The position numbers were made by a program, and so were the translations under genes. Of a DNA stretch of 64,000 bases, positions 25,163-34,296 are shown in pieces. Positions within the stretch are counted from its first letter, which is position 1; every line of letters starts with the position of its first letter. Under the pieces are notes generated by a model. That model was not told the origin of the DNA, made no database searches, and was given only the letters and a program-made list of their open reading frames with translations. The stretch is from Microbacterium sp. VKM Ac-2923 (lineage in GTDB: Bacteria > Actinomycetota > Actinomycetes > Actinomycetales > Microbacteriaceae): the NCBI RefSeq assembly GCF_022815605.1, contig NZ_JALGRP010000008.1, forward strand, positions 62,001 through 126,000, read 5' to 3'.

Positions 25163-27445
25163 GCTTCTCCCGATCTCGCCTCTCGCCGATTCCGCCGGTC
25201 CGCCGACGCCCCCCGCGTCTCTCGCTGGCTGCGCGTCGGCATCCCGAGTCTGCTGGTTCTGCTGTGGGTGGTGGGCGGCTCGGTGGGCGGTCCGTTCTTC
25301 GGCAAGGTCGACGAGGTCGCCACCAACGACCAGTCGTCGTTCCTGCCGCAGTCCGCCGACGCCACGCGGGTCAGCGAGCGGCTGACGGACTTCACCGGGG
25401 GTGACACCATCCCCGCGATCGTCGTCGCCGAGACGACGGACGGCAGCGCGATGAGCGACGCGCAGGTCACCGCCCTTCAGGCGTTGGCCGTGGACATCGC
25501 CGACATCGACGGGGTGGCGGGCGATACGTCGCCCCCGGTCATCTCCGACGATGGGATGGCCGCGCAGATCTTCGTTCCCATCGACAGCTCGGGTGAAGTG
25601 CGCGAGGTAGTCGAGAAGGTCCGGGAGGCGGTCTCCGGTGAACTTCCCGGCGGCGTCGAGGCGTGGGTCACCGGTCCCGCCGGATTCACCGCCGACCTCG
25701 TGAAAGGGTTCCTCGGCATCGACGGGCTGCTGCTGATCGTGGCCCTCGCGGCGGTCTTCGTCATCCTGATCGTCGTCTACCGCTCGCCGCTCCTGCCCAT
25801 TCTCGTCTTGTTGACGTCGGTGTTCGCGTTGTGCGTTGCGCTGCTGACGGTGTGGTGGCTCGCGTTCGCGGGCATCGTCGTGCTGAACGGGCAGGTGCAG
25901 GGCATCCTTTTCATCCTCGTCATCGGCGCCGCCACCGACTACGCCCTCCTCTACGTCGCGCGATTCCGGGAGGCGATCGGAGAGGGCGAGAAGCGATGGG
26001 ATGCCACGATCCGGGCGTGGAAAGGAGCCGTCGAGCCCATCCTCGCGTCGGGCGGAACCGTGATCGCGGGTCTGCTCTGCCTGCTGCTGTCCGACCTCGC
26101 GACCAACCGCGCTCTCGGCCCGATCGCGTCCATCGGGATCGCCTTCGCCGTCCTGTCGGCCCTCACCTTCCTCCCGGCCCTGCTCGCCCTGTTCGGGCGC
26201 GCGGCCTTCTGGCCGTTCCCCCCGAAGCCCGGCGCCGTGTCGCTGCCGGCCGATCTCACCGCACCCGCGAAGGGCCTCTGGCCGAGGCAGGCCCGCTTCG
26301 TCGCCCGCCGGGCTCGTCCGGTGTGGATCGTGTGCACCCTCGTGCTGCTGGCCGCGTGCGTCGGCGTCACACAGCTCCGGGCCGAGGGCGTACCCGCGAG
26401 CGACCTCGTGCTGGGCGCTTCGGAGGCGCGCGACGGGCAGGTCGCTCTGGCGGAGCACTTCCCGGGTGGGTCGGGCAGCCCGGCCTACGTGCTGGTGCCC
26501 GAGCACCGGGCCGCCGAGGCCGTCGATGTGCTCGAGCGTGCGGCGGGCATCGACAGCATCGCCGTGCTGTCGTCCGGCGCCCCGGGCGGCCAGGCACTCG
26601 TCACCGCGGCAGACGGCACACTGCAGACCACGGCGTTCGGCCCGCCCGGCACCCCCGCGCCCGCGCCGACCGTGTCCGACGGTGACGTGCTGCTCGCTGC
26701 GACTCTCGCCGACACCGCCGACTCCACGGCGGCCGACGACACCGTCCGCGGGGTCCGGGCGACCCTCACCGCAGAACTCGGCGAGGGAACCGCGATCGTG
26801 GGCGGAGTCACGGCGACCGACGTCGACTCGATCGACACCTCCATCCGCGACCGAACGCTCATCATCCCGATCGTGCTCGTCGTCATCCTGCTGATCCTCA
26901 TGGCGCTGCTGCGCTCGGTCGTCGCCCCGTTCATCCTCATCGGCACGGTCATCGTGTCGTTCGGGGCAGCCCTCGGGGTGAGCGCGCTGGTGTTCGACGG
27001 CGTCTTCGGCTTCCCCGGCGCCGACCCCTCGGTTCCGCTGTACGGCTTCGTCTTCCTGGTCGCGCTCGGGGTCGACTACAACATCTTCCTCATGTCGCGC
27101 GTGCGCGAGGAGTCGCTTGCGCACGGCACTCGTCCCGGCATCCTGCGCGGTCTCGTCGCCACCGGAGGTGTCATCACCTCGGCCGGACTGGTGCTGGCGG
27201 CGACGTTCGCCGCGCTCGGCGTGATTCCGATCCTGTTCCTCGCCCAGATCGCGTTCATCGTGGCCTTCGGCGTCCTGCTCGACACGTTCGTCGTGCGTTC
27301 GCTGCTCGTGCCGGCCCTGGCGTACGACCTGGGGCGTGTGATCTGGTGGCCGTCGAAGCTCGGCCGCCGGGATGCGACCGTACCGGTGCAGGACGTCCCC
27401 GGCCAGGGACGACGCCGGCGAAGCGCGCGTAGGCTCGACGCATGA
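25157..27445 (+). CDS. MMPL/RND-family membrane transporter
   Basis: A 762-residue exporter of the MmpL type, with 11-12 membrane helices in two halves. Each half has an extracytoplasmic loop after helix 1 and a proton-relay helix: GAATDYALLYVARFRE and ALGVDYNIFLMSRVREE carry the G-x-x-x-D-Y motif. KVDEVATNDQSSFLP and TVIAGLLCLLLSDL are typical of actinobacterial MMPL proteins. Substrates of relatives include lipids and drugs; here it is unknown. The start lies inside an inverted repeat, so expression is probably repressor-controlled. The stop overlaps pncA (ATGA). Confidence 0.9.
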   Translation: MPASPDLASRRFRRSADAPRVSRWLRVGIPSLLVLLWVVGGSVGGPFFGKVDEVATNDQSSFLPQSADATRVSERLTDFTGGDTIPAIVVAETTDGSAMSDAQVTALQALAVDIADIDGVAGDTSPPVISDDGMAAQIFVPIDSSGEVREVVEKVREAVSGELPGGVEAWVTGPAGFTADLVKGFLGIDGLLLIVALAAVFVILIVVYRSPLLPILVLLTSVFALCVALLTVWWLAFAGIVVLNGQVQGILFILVIGAATDYALLYVARFREAIGEGEKRWDATIRAWKGAVEPILASGGTVIAGLLCLLLSDLATNRALGPIASIGIAFAVLSALTFLPALLALFGRAAFWPFPPKPGAVSLPADLTAPAKGLWPRQARFVARRARPVWIVCTLVLLAACVGVTQLRAEGVPASDLVLGASEARDGQVALAEHFPGGSGSPAYVLVPEHRAAEAVDVLERAAGIDSIAVLSSGAPGGQALVTAADGTLQTTAFGPPGTPAPAPTVSDGDVLLAATLADTADSTAADDTVRGVRATLTAELGEGTAIVGGVTATDVDSIDTSIRDRTLIIPIVLVVILLILMALLRSVVAPFILIGTVIVSFGAALGVSALVFDGVFGFPGADPSVPLYGFVFLVALGVDYNIFLMSRVREESLAHGTRPGILRGLVATGGVITSAGLVLAATFAALGVIPILFLAQIAFIVAFGVLLDTFVVRSLLVPALAYDLGRVIWWPSKLGRRDATVPVQDVPGQGRRRRSARRLDA
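27430..27435 (+). promoter_or_regulatory. Possible internal -10 (TAGGCT) for pncA
   Basis: TAGGCT ends six bases before ATG 27442, inside the 3' end of the MMPL gene. It may give pncA a separate leaderless transcript in addition to read-through. Confidence 0.4.
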
Positions 27446-28020
27446 CCCGCGCCCTGTTCATCGTCGACGTGCAGAACGACTTCACGGAACGTGGGGCGCT
27501 CGGCGTGGTGGGCGGTGACGAGGTCGCCGAGCGTATCTCGCACTATCTCGACGCCCGCGCCGGTGAGTACGCGGTCGTCGTCGCCTCCCGGGACTGGCAC
27601 CACGGCGAGGATGACAACGGCGGGCACTTCTCCGCCACGCCCGATTTCGTCGACACCTGGCCGGTGCACTGCGTAGGCGGCACCTACGGTGCTGCCTACG
27701 ACGAGGTGTTCGACACCGCGCGCGTCACCCACCACCTGAAGAAGGGGCAGGGCAAGCCCGCCTACTCCCTCTTCGAGGGCGTGTCCGATGACGGTGAGAC
27801 CGCCGCGGGCATCCTCGACGCGCACGGTATCCGCGACATCGACGTCGTCGGTATCGCCACCGATTACTGCGTCCGTGCGTCGGCCCTCGATGCGCTCGCG
27901 GCGGGGCGCCGCGTGCGCGTCCTCACCGATCTGATCGCGGGAGTGCACCCGGTCTCGAGCGACGCCGCGCTGACCGAGATCGCCGCGGCGGGGGCCGAAC
28001 TCACCGTGTCAGGGGCCTGA
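27442..28020 (+). CDS. pncA: Nicotinamidase / isochorismatase-family hydrolase
   Basis: A 192-residue cytoplasmic enzyme that deamidates nicotinamide to nicotinate for NAD recycling. The catalytic triad is visible: Asp9 (FIVDVQNDF), a Lys at 100-101 (HHLKKGQGKPAYS) and Cys143 (IATDYCVRAS). Asp51 and His53 in ASRDWHH fit the metal site. The GIATDYCV cis-peptide region matches PncA rather than isochorismatase. It overlaps the MMPL stop by four bases. Confidence 0.9.
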   Translation: MTRALFIVDVQNDFTERGALGVVGGDEVAERISHYLDARAGEYAVVVASRDWHHGEDDNGGHFSATPDFVDTWPVHCVGGTYGAAYDEVFDTARVTHHLKKGQGKPAYSLFEGVSDDGETAAGILDAHGIRDIDVVGIATDYCVRASALDALAAGRRVRVLTDLIAGVHPVSSDAALTEIAAAGAELTVSGA

Positions 28021-28093
28021 GCCGGATCGTCGCTCTGCGCGGCATCCGCGAGGCGTCGAGCGTGGTGCGATGCGAACGGGTCAGCTCACCGGG

Positions 28094-29200
28094 TCAGCAC
28101 GACGACGAATCGTCTTTTCGGGGGATCGTGATCGTCACCGTCGTCCCCGCGCCGGGGGTGCTGACGATGCGCAGGATGCCTCCGTGCTCGCCGATGATGC
28201 GCTGCGCCTCCGCCAGCCCGACTCCCTGACCACCCTCTGCGGCATCCGCCAGACGCCCTCGGAGACCATCGTGCGTGATGGTGGCGAGGTCGTCGGGATG
28301 GATGCCGCGCCCGCGATCGCGCACGCGGATGGCCGCGCCCTCGTCGGTTTCGTAGACCCCCACCTCGATGATGTCGTCGGAGTACTTGGCGGCGTTTTCG
28401 AGGACATTGGCGATGGCGCGACGCAACCGGGGCACGTCAGCGCAGATGGGAACGGCATCCATCTGCCCGAACGAGACGCGGCCGGGGGAGTCGCCCGGGA
28501 GCACGAGAGCCACCGAAGCGCGCGCCACGGTGTCGAGCGTCGCGTGTTGTCGGCCCCGCTGCGCGTGGGTGTCGGCGTTCCCGGTGAGCGACGCTGCCAG
28601 TGCGAGGATGCGGTCGCCGGCCTCCGACGCAAGCTGCAGCAGGCGGTGGTCGGCGCCGAGCTCCTCGCCGAGGAGGTCGAGGTGACGACGCAGGGCCGAT
28701 GCGGGCGACTGGAGGTCTCGGGCGAAGACGCGTCGAGCGGTGGCGCGATCGTCGGCCGCCTGTTTCTCGCTCGTCAGGTCGCGCACGATCTTGACGAACC
28801 CGAGTACTTGACCCTGGTCGTTGCGGATCGCCGATATCGTCACTCGTGCCCAGAACTCGCTGCCGTCGTTGCGGACGCGCCAGCCGGTGTCCTCGACGTG
28901 CCCGTCGCGTTGAGCGGCGGCGAGCAGCTGATCGGGCACACCTCGCCGACGCGCATCCTCGCGGTAGAACCGCGAGAAGTGCGAGCCGATGATCTCCTCT
29001 TCGGTGTACCCCTTGATGCGCTCGGCACCGAGATTCCACCCGCGGACGAAGCCGCCGCTGTCGAGCTTCACGATCGCGAACAGGTCTACCTGCTCGTCCC
29101 AGTCCCGTGGGATCGAGCGACGGATGCTGGTCAGGACGTGCGAGGCCCGGTCAGCCGGACCCGAGGGTGGCTGCGCGGGTGGACCGGGAACGGCGCTCAC
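28094..29200 (-). CDS. PAS-domain sensor kinase-like protein with altered H-box
   Basis: A 368-residue cytoplasmic protein. A PAS domain (about 38-142: GWNLGAERIKGYTEEEIIG, WRVRNDGSEFWARVTI) senses an unknown signal. A dimerisation helix follows with FARDLQSPASALRRH: the phosphoacceptor His expected before Asp162 is Arg161. The HATPase domain is intact: N-box NVLENAAKYS, G1 DRGRGI, G2 GGQGVGLAEAQ. No membrane segment and no response regulator is adjacent. It may have lost kinase activity, use another residue, or act by protein contact. GTG 29200 is the farthest plausible start; no strong ribosome site is seen. Confidence 0.75.
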   Translation of the reverse strand: MSAVPGPPAQPPSGPADRASHVLTSIRRSIPRDWDEQVDLFAIVKLDSGGFVRGWNLGAERIKGYTEEEIIGSHFSRFYREDARRRGVPDQLLAAAQRDGHVEDTGWRVRNDGSEFWARVTISAIRNDQGQVLGFVKIVRDLTSEKQAADDRATARRVFARDLQSPASALRRHLDLLGEELGADHRLLQLASEAGDRILALAASLTGNADTHAQRGRQHATLDTVARASVALVLPGDSPGRVSFGQMDAVPICADVPRLRRAIANVLENAAKYSDDIIEVGVYETDEGAAIRVRDRGRGIHPDDLATITHDGLRGRLADAAEGGQGVGLAEAQRIIGEHGGILRIVSTPGAGTTVTITIPRKDDSSSC

Positions 29201-29308
29201 GCGCGCGCGACGGAGAGGCGGGCGGAAGGCATACCGTGATCATCCACTAGCAGACCGGCGCGGGAACAGAGATTGACATCCCGACGCCGGACAGGCTGCC
29301 GTCCCCGG

Positions 29309-30898
29309 CTACGACGACACGGTGACGAGGGTGCGCTGCCAGCCGCTCGAGCCGTCGGGAGCGATCGGGGCCTGATCCTGGACCTGCAGGTTGCCGTCCT
29401 TATCGGTCGCGCGCACCGCGATGTAGTGCGAACCCGGCTCGGCGTTCCAGTCCAGCTTCCACTGCACCCACGACTGGTCGTTGATGGGGGTCGAGAGCTG
29501 GGTCTCCTGCCAGTCGCCGTCGTCGATGCTGACCTCGACCTTCTGCACCCCGACCGGCTGCGCCCACGCCATGCCGGCGATGGCGACCGAGCCTGCCGCG
29601 ATGGGCGTTCCGATCTTGGGGGTGTCCACGCGAGACGACATCTTGATCGGAGCCTCGGCCGCGTACCCGCGGGGGGTCCAGTACGCCTGGTCTTTGTCGA
29701 AGCGGGTCACGGTGAGCTTGGTCACCCATTTCGTCGCGGAGACGTAGCCGTACAGGCCCGGTACGACCATGCGCACGGGGAATCCGTGCTCGAACGGCAG
29801 GGGTTCCCCGTTCATGGCCACGGCGAAGATGGCATCCAGGTTGTCATCGGTGAGCGACGACAGGGGAGTGGATGCCGTGTAGCCGTCCACGCTCTCCGAG
29901 AGCACCATGTCGGCGTCGCCCTGCACGCCCGCCATGCGCAGGACATCGCGGATGGGGATGCCGGTCCAGATGGCGTTTCCGACGAGACCGCCGCCGACCT
30001 CGTTCGAGACGCAGGTGAGGGTGACACCGTACTCGTCGAGGCCCATGCCGACGAGGTCGTCGAAGCTGAGCTCGATCGGGGTGTCCACCATGCCCTCGAT
30101 CGACAGACGCCACGTGGTCGGGTCGACGTTCGGCACCGTCAGGGCGGTGTCGACGCGATAGAAATCGTCGTTGGGCGTGATGATCGGGGTCAGACCGTCG
30201 ATCTCCCAGTTCGCGCCCTCGGGAACGGTGACGGTCGAGCGGGCGGCGGGCAGCCGGAGGGCGTCGCGCGCGGCGGCGACAGAGGCGGTCGTCGCGTTCA
30301 GCACGCGTGCGCCGATGCCGACGACGACGGCCCCGACGGCCGTGATGCCGGTGAAGAGAAGGAACTGACGGCGGTTGGCACCGGCGGTCTGCGCGTCACG
30401 TCCGCCTGCCGCGGCGACCCAGCGCCGCAGCCGCGCGATGCTCAGCAGAAGCACGGCGATCCCGACCGCGGTTCCCAGCAGCGGCGGGAGCCAGGCGAGG
30501 GCACCGGCGCCCGCGCGGGTGAGGATGGCGGCCGTGGCGAGGATGCCACCGATGCCGAGGAGCACGGCCCCGACGAAGCGGAACCGGTACTCCAGCGCGC
30601 CGGCGATCGCGGCGGCCACGACGGCGCCCAGCCCCACGCCGGCGAGAAGGGCGATCTTGTCGGTCTCGCCGAAGAGCGTGATCGCCAGCTCTTTCAGGGG
30701 GCGCGGGACGATGTCGACGATGAACGAGCCGACCGCGAGGACGGGGCTCGCCGAGCGCGCGACCAGAGCGGCGAACACCTCGGCCACCGCCAGCAGTGCC
30801 GCTGCGGACACCACGCCGGACAGCGCCGCCCAGATCCACGCGTGGGGACGACGGACCTTCGTCGTCCCGTCGGCCTTCGCCGCGATGTCGGTGGTCAT
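29309..30898 (-). CDS. Membrane-bound molybdopterin oxidoreductase (sulfite-oxidase fold)
   Basis: A 529-residue protein. Four to five membrane helices (about residues 18-150) precede a Twin-Arg-like NRRQFLLFTG segment near 172, another helix, and an extracytoplasmic domain with the sulfite-oxidase fold. LTCVSNEVGGGLVGNA contains the Mo-ligand Cys, and GYTASTPLSSL and HGFPVRMVVPGLYGY match the family. The C-terminal 110 residues are the Mo-co dimerisation domain. Such proteins may reduce oxidised sulphur compounds or repair oxidised residues; the substrate is unknown. GAGGGA before ATG 30898 supports the start. It is divergent from the next gene. Confidence 0.88.
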   Translation of the reverse strand: MTTDIAAKADGTTKVRRPHAWIWAALSGVVSAAALLAVAEVFAALVARSASPVLAVGSFIVDIVPRPLKELAITLFGETDKIALLAGVGLGAVVAAAIAGALEYRFRFVGAVLLGIGGILATAAILTRAGAGALAWLPPLLGTAVGIAVLLLSIARLRRWVAAAGGRDAQTAGANRRQFLLFTGITAVGAVVVGIGARVLNATTASVAAARDALRLPAARSTVTVPEGANWEIDGLTPIITPNDDFYRVDTALTVPNVDPTTWRLSIEGMVDTPIELSFDDLVGMGLDEYGVTLTCVSNEVGGGLVGNAIWTGIPIRDVLRMAGVQGDADMVLSESVDGYTASTPLSSLTDDNLDAIFAVAMNGEPLPFEHGFPVRMVVPGLYGYVSATKWVTKLTVTRFDKDQAYWTPRGYAAEAPIKMSSRVDTPKIGTPIAAGSVAIAGMAWAQPVGVQKVEVSIDDGDWQETQLSTPINDQSWVQWKLDWNAEPGSHYIAVRATDKDGNLQVQDQAPIAPDGSSGWQRTLVTVSS

Positions 30899-31127
30899 GG
30901 CATCCCTCGTTTCCGCGGGTCGCGCGTACACGACATCGCCTCACATGATCTTCGGAGCGGACGATGAAACGGATGCCGTTCGGCGACGTCGGCGCTCCGC
31001 GGGGAGAGGCGAAAGCGCTGACTCCCGAGCCCGTGGATCGGGTGGGACCTGCTCGCTCGTCGCTACGATGTGAGTCACCCCGCCGGCGCGGCATCCACCG
31101 CCCGCTCGCTCGAGAGGAGCCGACCGC

Positions 31128-31826
31128 GTGGACGACTTCGCCCGCTGGTCGGCGGCGCTGCTGACGATGGTCGGACTCGGGCTCTCCCTCGGACTGAACC
31201 CGGCGCTGTACGGCGCGACGGCGGACATGCTCGCCCAGAACACCCGGGTCGCCCCTCGCATGGCGTGGATGGTCGCGGGTCTCGCCGTCGGGGCCACGGT
31301 CCTCTACCTGGTGCTGCAGAGCTTCGATCCCACCGAGTTCGTCGCGGCGGCGGAACGGCAGACGACCGCCGCCGTGTTGGACCGCACGGTCGACCTCGTG
31401 GCCGGAGCGGTCTTCCTCGCCGGTGCCGCCGCGATGACGGCGTGGAAGCTCCGCACGCCCGTGCGCCGGGCGCACGTCACGCCGGTCGCTCCGCGCGCGC
31501 ACGCCTGGAGCTACGCCCTGCTGGGGGCGAGCTGCTCCGTCGTCGGTTTCACGACGCTGCCGATCATGTACATGACCGGGCGGGTGGCCGACGGGGTGAG
31601 CGACCATCCGCTGCTGCGGTGGCTCGCCTACGCGGTGTTCCTCGTCGCGCTCGCCGCGCCGTTCGTGCTGCTGGCCACCGCATGGACTCGGTTTCCCGCG
31701 ACCGCCGCGCGTGTGAACCGCGTCTATACGCGCGTGATCGACACGGACCACCGCGGCGTGTACGTGGTCGTCCTCGGGGTCGCGGGCGTCGCGTGCATCG
31801 TCCTGGGCCTGTGGCCCGGACGCTGA
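31128..31826 (+). CDS. Six-helix membrane protein, GAP/Sap-like, function unknown
   Basis: A 232-residue integral membrane protein with about six helices. Its opening LGLSLGLNPALYGATADML and central SYALLGASCSVVGFTTLPIMYM suggest the GAP/Sap (SfLAP) group, members of which affect export of cell-wall lipids in mycobacteria; LysE-type exporters are an alternative. GTG 31128 has GAGAGGAG at good spacing. The last codons (LWPGR) lie in the first copy of the 35-bp tandem repeat. Confidence 0.65.
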   Translation: MDDFARWSAALLTMVGLGLSLGLNPALYGATADMLAQNTRVAPRMAWMVAGLAVGATVLYLVLQSFDPTEFVAAAERQTTAAVLDRTVDLVAGAVFLAGAAAMTAWKLRTPVRRAHVTPVAPRAHAWSYALLGASCSVVGFTTLPIMYMTGRVADGVSDHPLLRWLAYAVFLVALAAPFVLLATAWTRFPATAARVNRVYTRVIDTDHRGVYVVVLGVAGVACIVLGLWPGR

Positions 31827-31948
31827 GCCGCGTCCTCCGACCACTGTGGCCGGGACGCCGAAGTGCGTTTTTCGCCCGCTGCGGCCTGGACGTTGAGCCG
31901 CGTCTTGCGCCCGCTGTGGCCCGGACGCTGAGCCGCGTCCTCAGCCCA
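31809..31948. repeat. 35-bp tandem repeat across the 3' ends of convergent genes
   Basis: Four copies start at 31809, 31844, 31879 and 31914, each close to CTGTGGCCCGGACGCTGAGC followed by CGCGTCCTCMGMCCA. Copies 1 and 4 are nearly identical, and 2 and 3 diverged. The array begins in the coding end of the membrane-protein gene and finishes in the 3' end of the facing gene. There are no spacers. Confidence 0.9.
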
Positions 31949-32783
31949 GGAAGCTGACGGGCAGGGCTGCGAACGGCAGTCCCGACCCGGCGATGGCCCC
32001 GGTGATCGCCGCGTGGTGCTGAGCGGGTGCGGTCACCTGGACCTTGTCGACGCCGTCGACCGGCGTCCCCGATCCCCCGGCGAAGAAGCCGGTGACCTGG
32101 TATCGGTCGGTGAGGGTGGTCAGGAGTGTGCGGGTCGCCGCACCCGCGCCAGCCTCGACGTCGACGATGAGCAGCGACGAACCGACCTCGACGACCGCGT
32201 CGGGGTCGATGCCGGCGGCGCTGCGCAGGTCGTCGGCCCTGTCGACGAGGGGCAGCACGTCGGCGAAGTCGGGGGACGGTTCCTCCATCGAGGAGAGGAC
32301 GAGACGACCCCCCTCCCCGATCGAGGCGGAGATCCGGATGCCGGGGACCAGGCGGTCCAGTCCCTGCACGACGGCGCCGGGATCGAGGCCGAAGTCGGGG
32401 CAGCCGCGCGTCGCGTCAGCGTGGAGCCACACCCCGGTTCCCGCTGCGGTGTCGACATCGAGATTCCAGGACACGGCCTCGGGATAGGCCGTGGAGCATG
32501 CGGTCTTCAGGACGGCGGGCAGCGCTTCGGCTTCGGCGGAGACCCGCACCGAGGACGAGGGCACGGAGAACGTGGGGGCCTCCACCCATCGCTGCGCATC
32601 GACCGCGCGGACGCCGGGCACCGCGGCGACATCCGAGCGGAGCGCGTCGAGCTCGGCGCTCGGCCTGTCGAACCTCGTCTCGTCGGCGAGGAACCCGTAC
32701 ATCATGACCGCCCCGCCTCCCACGAGGATGACGGCCAGGACGCCGAGGACGGTCCCGACGCGTCGACGAGTTCTCCACGGCAC
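31941..32783 (-). CDS. Single-pass membrane-anchored protein of unknown function
   Basis: A 280-residue protein, not recognised. A basic start (MPWRTRRR) and one membrane helix (about 10-30) anchor an exterior domain that looks like two repeats of an alpha/beta unit (SAELDALRSDVAAVPGVRAV and VDRADDLRSAAGIDPDAV). Two Cys residues (KTACSTAYPE and RGCPDFGLD) could pair. GTG 32783 has GGGGGAG seven bases upstream. Its stop lies in the last 35-bp repeat copy. Confidence 0.7.
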   Translation of the reverse strand: MPWRTRRRVGTVLGVLAVILVGGGAVMMYGFLADETRFDRPSAELDALRSDVAAVPGVRAVDAQRWVEAPTFSVPSSSVRVSAEAEALPAVLKTACSTAYPEAVSWNLDVDTAAGTGVWLHADATRGCPDFGLDPGAVVQGLDRLVPGIRISASIGEGGRLVLSSMEEPSPDFADVLPLVDRADDLRSAAGIDPDAVVEVGSSLLIVDVEAGAGAATRTLLTTLTDRYQVTGFFAGGSGTPVDGVDKVQVTAPAQHHAAITGAIAGSGLPFAALPVSFLG

Positions 32784-32855
32784 CTGACTCCCCCTCGCTT
32801 CCTCAGGGGTGACCGTAGCGTGCTCTCGTGAACGCGTCGGGAACGTCCGACGACC

Positions 32856-33041
32856 TCAGCGCGTGCTGCGCTGCTTCAGCATCTTGGCCGTGACCTTGCG
32901 ACGGATCTTCTGCACCTTCGGGTCCTTCCACACGCGGTAGGCCACGGTCCCCGCTGCGGCTGCCCGACCGATGGCCGTCCGTGCGAGTACGGCTCCCGCA
33001 AGTCCCACAGCCCCGGTTCCGATCCAGCGGGCGACTCCCAT
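32856..33041 (-). CDS. Small basic protein of unknown function
   Basis: A 61-residue protein. An Ala/Gly-rich amphipathic or membrane helix (ARWIGTGAVGLAGAVLARTA) is followed by a Lys/Arg-rich tail (KDPKVQKIRRKVTAKMLKQR). GAGAGGA seven bases before ATG 33041 is a good ribosome site. The pattern suggests association with the membrane or with nucleic acid; no family is recognised. Confidence 0.6.
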   Translation of the reverse strand: MGVARWIGTGAVGLAGAVLARTAIGRAAAAGTVAYRVWKDPKVQKIRRKVTAKMLKQRSTR

Positions 33042-33164
33042 GGTGATTCCTCTCGTCGAATGAGTGCTCTCAGCCAAGGCGATGGGGGAGGGGATCGACG
33101 GGTGCTTGCATGTGGTGGTCGGGTGTGCTGAGGCACCGCCCCCTGCGGAGACGGGGTGCGGAGC

Positions 33165-34205
33165 TCAGGCGATCCGCTCGCCCACGGGGGCGGCGAACCC
33201 ATCGAGCGCGGTGATCACGTCATCCGTCAGCGCGGTCGTGCTGGCGGCGACCGCATCGTCGATCTGACTCGTGCGGGAGGCCCCGATGATCGCGGTGGTG
33301 ACCACCGGGTCGCGCAGCACCCACGCGACGGCGAGCTGCGGAATCGAGAGTCCCGCCTCCCGCGCGATCCCGTCGATCCCACGGATGCGCTCCAGGTAGT
33401 CGTCGGTGAGCGCCGAGGCGTCGAGGAAGCGACTGTCGGCGGCGCGGGAGTCGGCGGGCACCGACCCGTCGAGGTACTTGGCCGTCAGGAGCCCCTGCGC
33501 GAGCGGCGAGAACACGGCACTGCCGACGGCGAGTTCGCGCAGGACCGGGAACAGCTCGGCCTCGGGCGTGCGGTCGAAGAGCGAGTACCGCGGCTGGTGC
33601 ACGAAGAGGCGCACACCGTCGGCGGCGAGCAGCTCGTGAGCGCGGCGGGTGAGGTCGGCGGGGTAGTTCGAGATCCCGACGTAGAGGGCCTTTCCGCTGC
33701 GGACGATGTCGGCCAGGGCGTGCACGGTTTCTTCGATCGGCGTGTCGGGGTCGACGCGGTGGGAGTAGAAGACGTCGACGTAGTCGGTGCGCATGCGGGT
33801 GAGGCTCTGCTCGAGCGAGCGCATCAGGTACTTGCGCGATCCGCCGTCACCGTAGGGGCCCGGCCACATGTCGTAGCCGGCCTTGGTCGAGAGGAACAGC
33901 TCGTCGCGGTACCGGCGCAGGTCGGTGTCGAGCACCGTCCCGAAGGTGGTCTCGGCCGCACCGTACGGGGGGCCGTAGTTGTTGGCGAGATCGATGTGCA
34001 CCACACCCCGATCGAACGCGTGCCGCAGGATCTCGCGCTGCGTGTCGAGCGGTCGCGCCGTGCCGAAGTTCTGCCACAGCCCGAGTGAGATGCGGGGGAG
34101 GGGGATGCCGCTCGAGCCTGCGCGCAGGAAGGGGACATCGTCGTAGCGGGTGGCGGCGGCCTCGAAGGGCGAGGTCAGGCGGGGGTCATCGGCAGCGATG
34201 GGCAT
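33165..34205 (-). CDS. Aldo/keto reductase (YghZ/Kv-beta-like)
   Basis: A 346-residue NADPH-dependent oxidoreductase with a TIM barrel. The catalytic tetrad is visible: Asp and Tyr in HIDLANNYGPPYG, Lys in FLSTKAGYDMWPG, His in DVFYSHRVDPDTP. The cofactor motif GASRTSQIDDAV is near the C-terminus. YGPPYGAAE and KAGYDMWPGPYGDGGSRKY are characteristic of the YghZ group, which reduces glyceraldehyde 3-phosphate and methylglyoxal. ATG 34205 is preferred over 34244; neither has a strong ribosome site. Confidence 0.9.
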   Translation of the reverse strand: MPIAADDPRLTSPFEAAATRYDDVPFLRAGSSGIPLPRISLGLWQNFGTARPLDTQREILRHAFDRGVVHIDLANNYGPPYGAAETTFGTVLDTDLRRYRDELFLSTKAGYDMWPGPYGDGGSRKYLMRSLEQSLTRMRTDYVDVFYSHRVDPDTPIEETVHALADIVRSGKALYVGISNYPADLTRRAHELLAADGVRLFVHQPRYSLFDRTPEAELFPVLRELAVGSAVFSPLAQGLLTAKYLDGSVPADSRAADSRFLDASALTDDYLERIRGIDGIAREAGLSIPQLAVAWVLRDPVVTTAIIGASRTSQIDDAVAASTTALTDDVITALDGFAAPVGERIA

Positions 34206-34296
34206 GAACCGACTCTGCCACGGCATCCGTGGTGCGCGTGACACCCGGAGAGGCGCGCACTCGGATGCCGTGGCATTCGCTGTCGTGGGCCAGGCG

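Noticed and set aside
25157-28020. Mobile element or island around the MMPL exporter
   Set aside because: No integrase, transposase or direct repeats are found near the neighbouring tRNA-Thr, and base composition matches its surroundings.
31809-31948. CRISPR array
   Set aside because: The repeats are directly tandem with no unique spacers and no cas genes are present.
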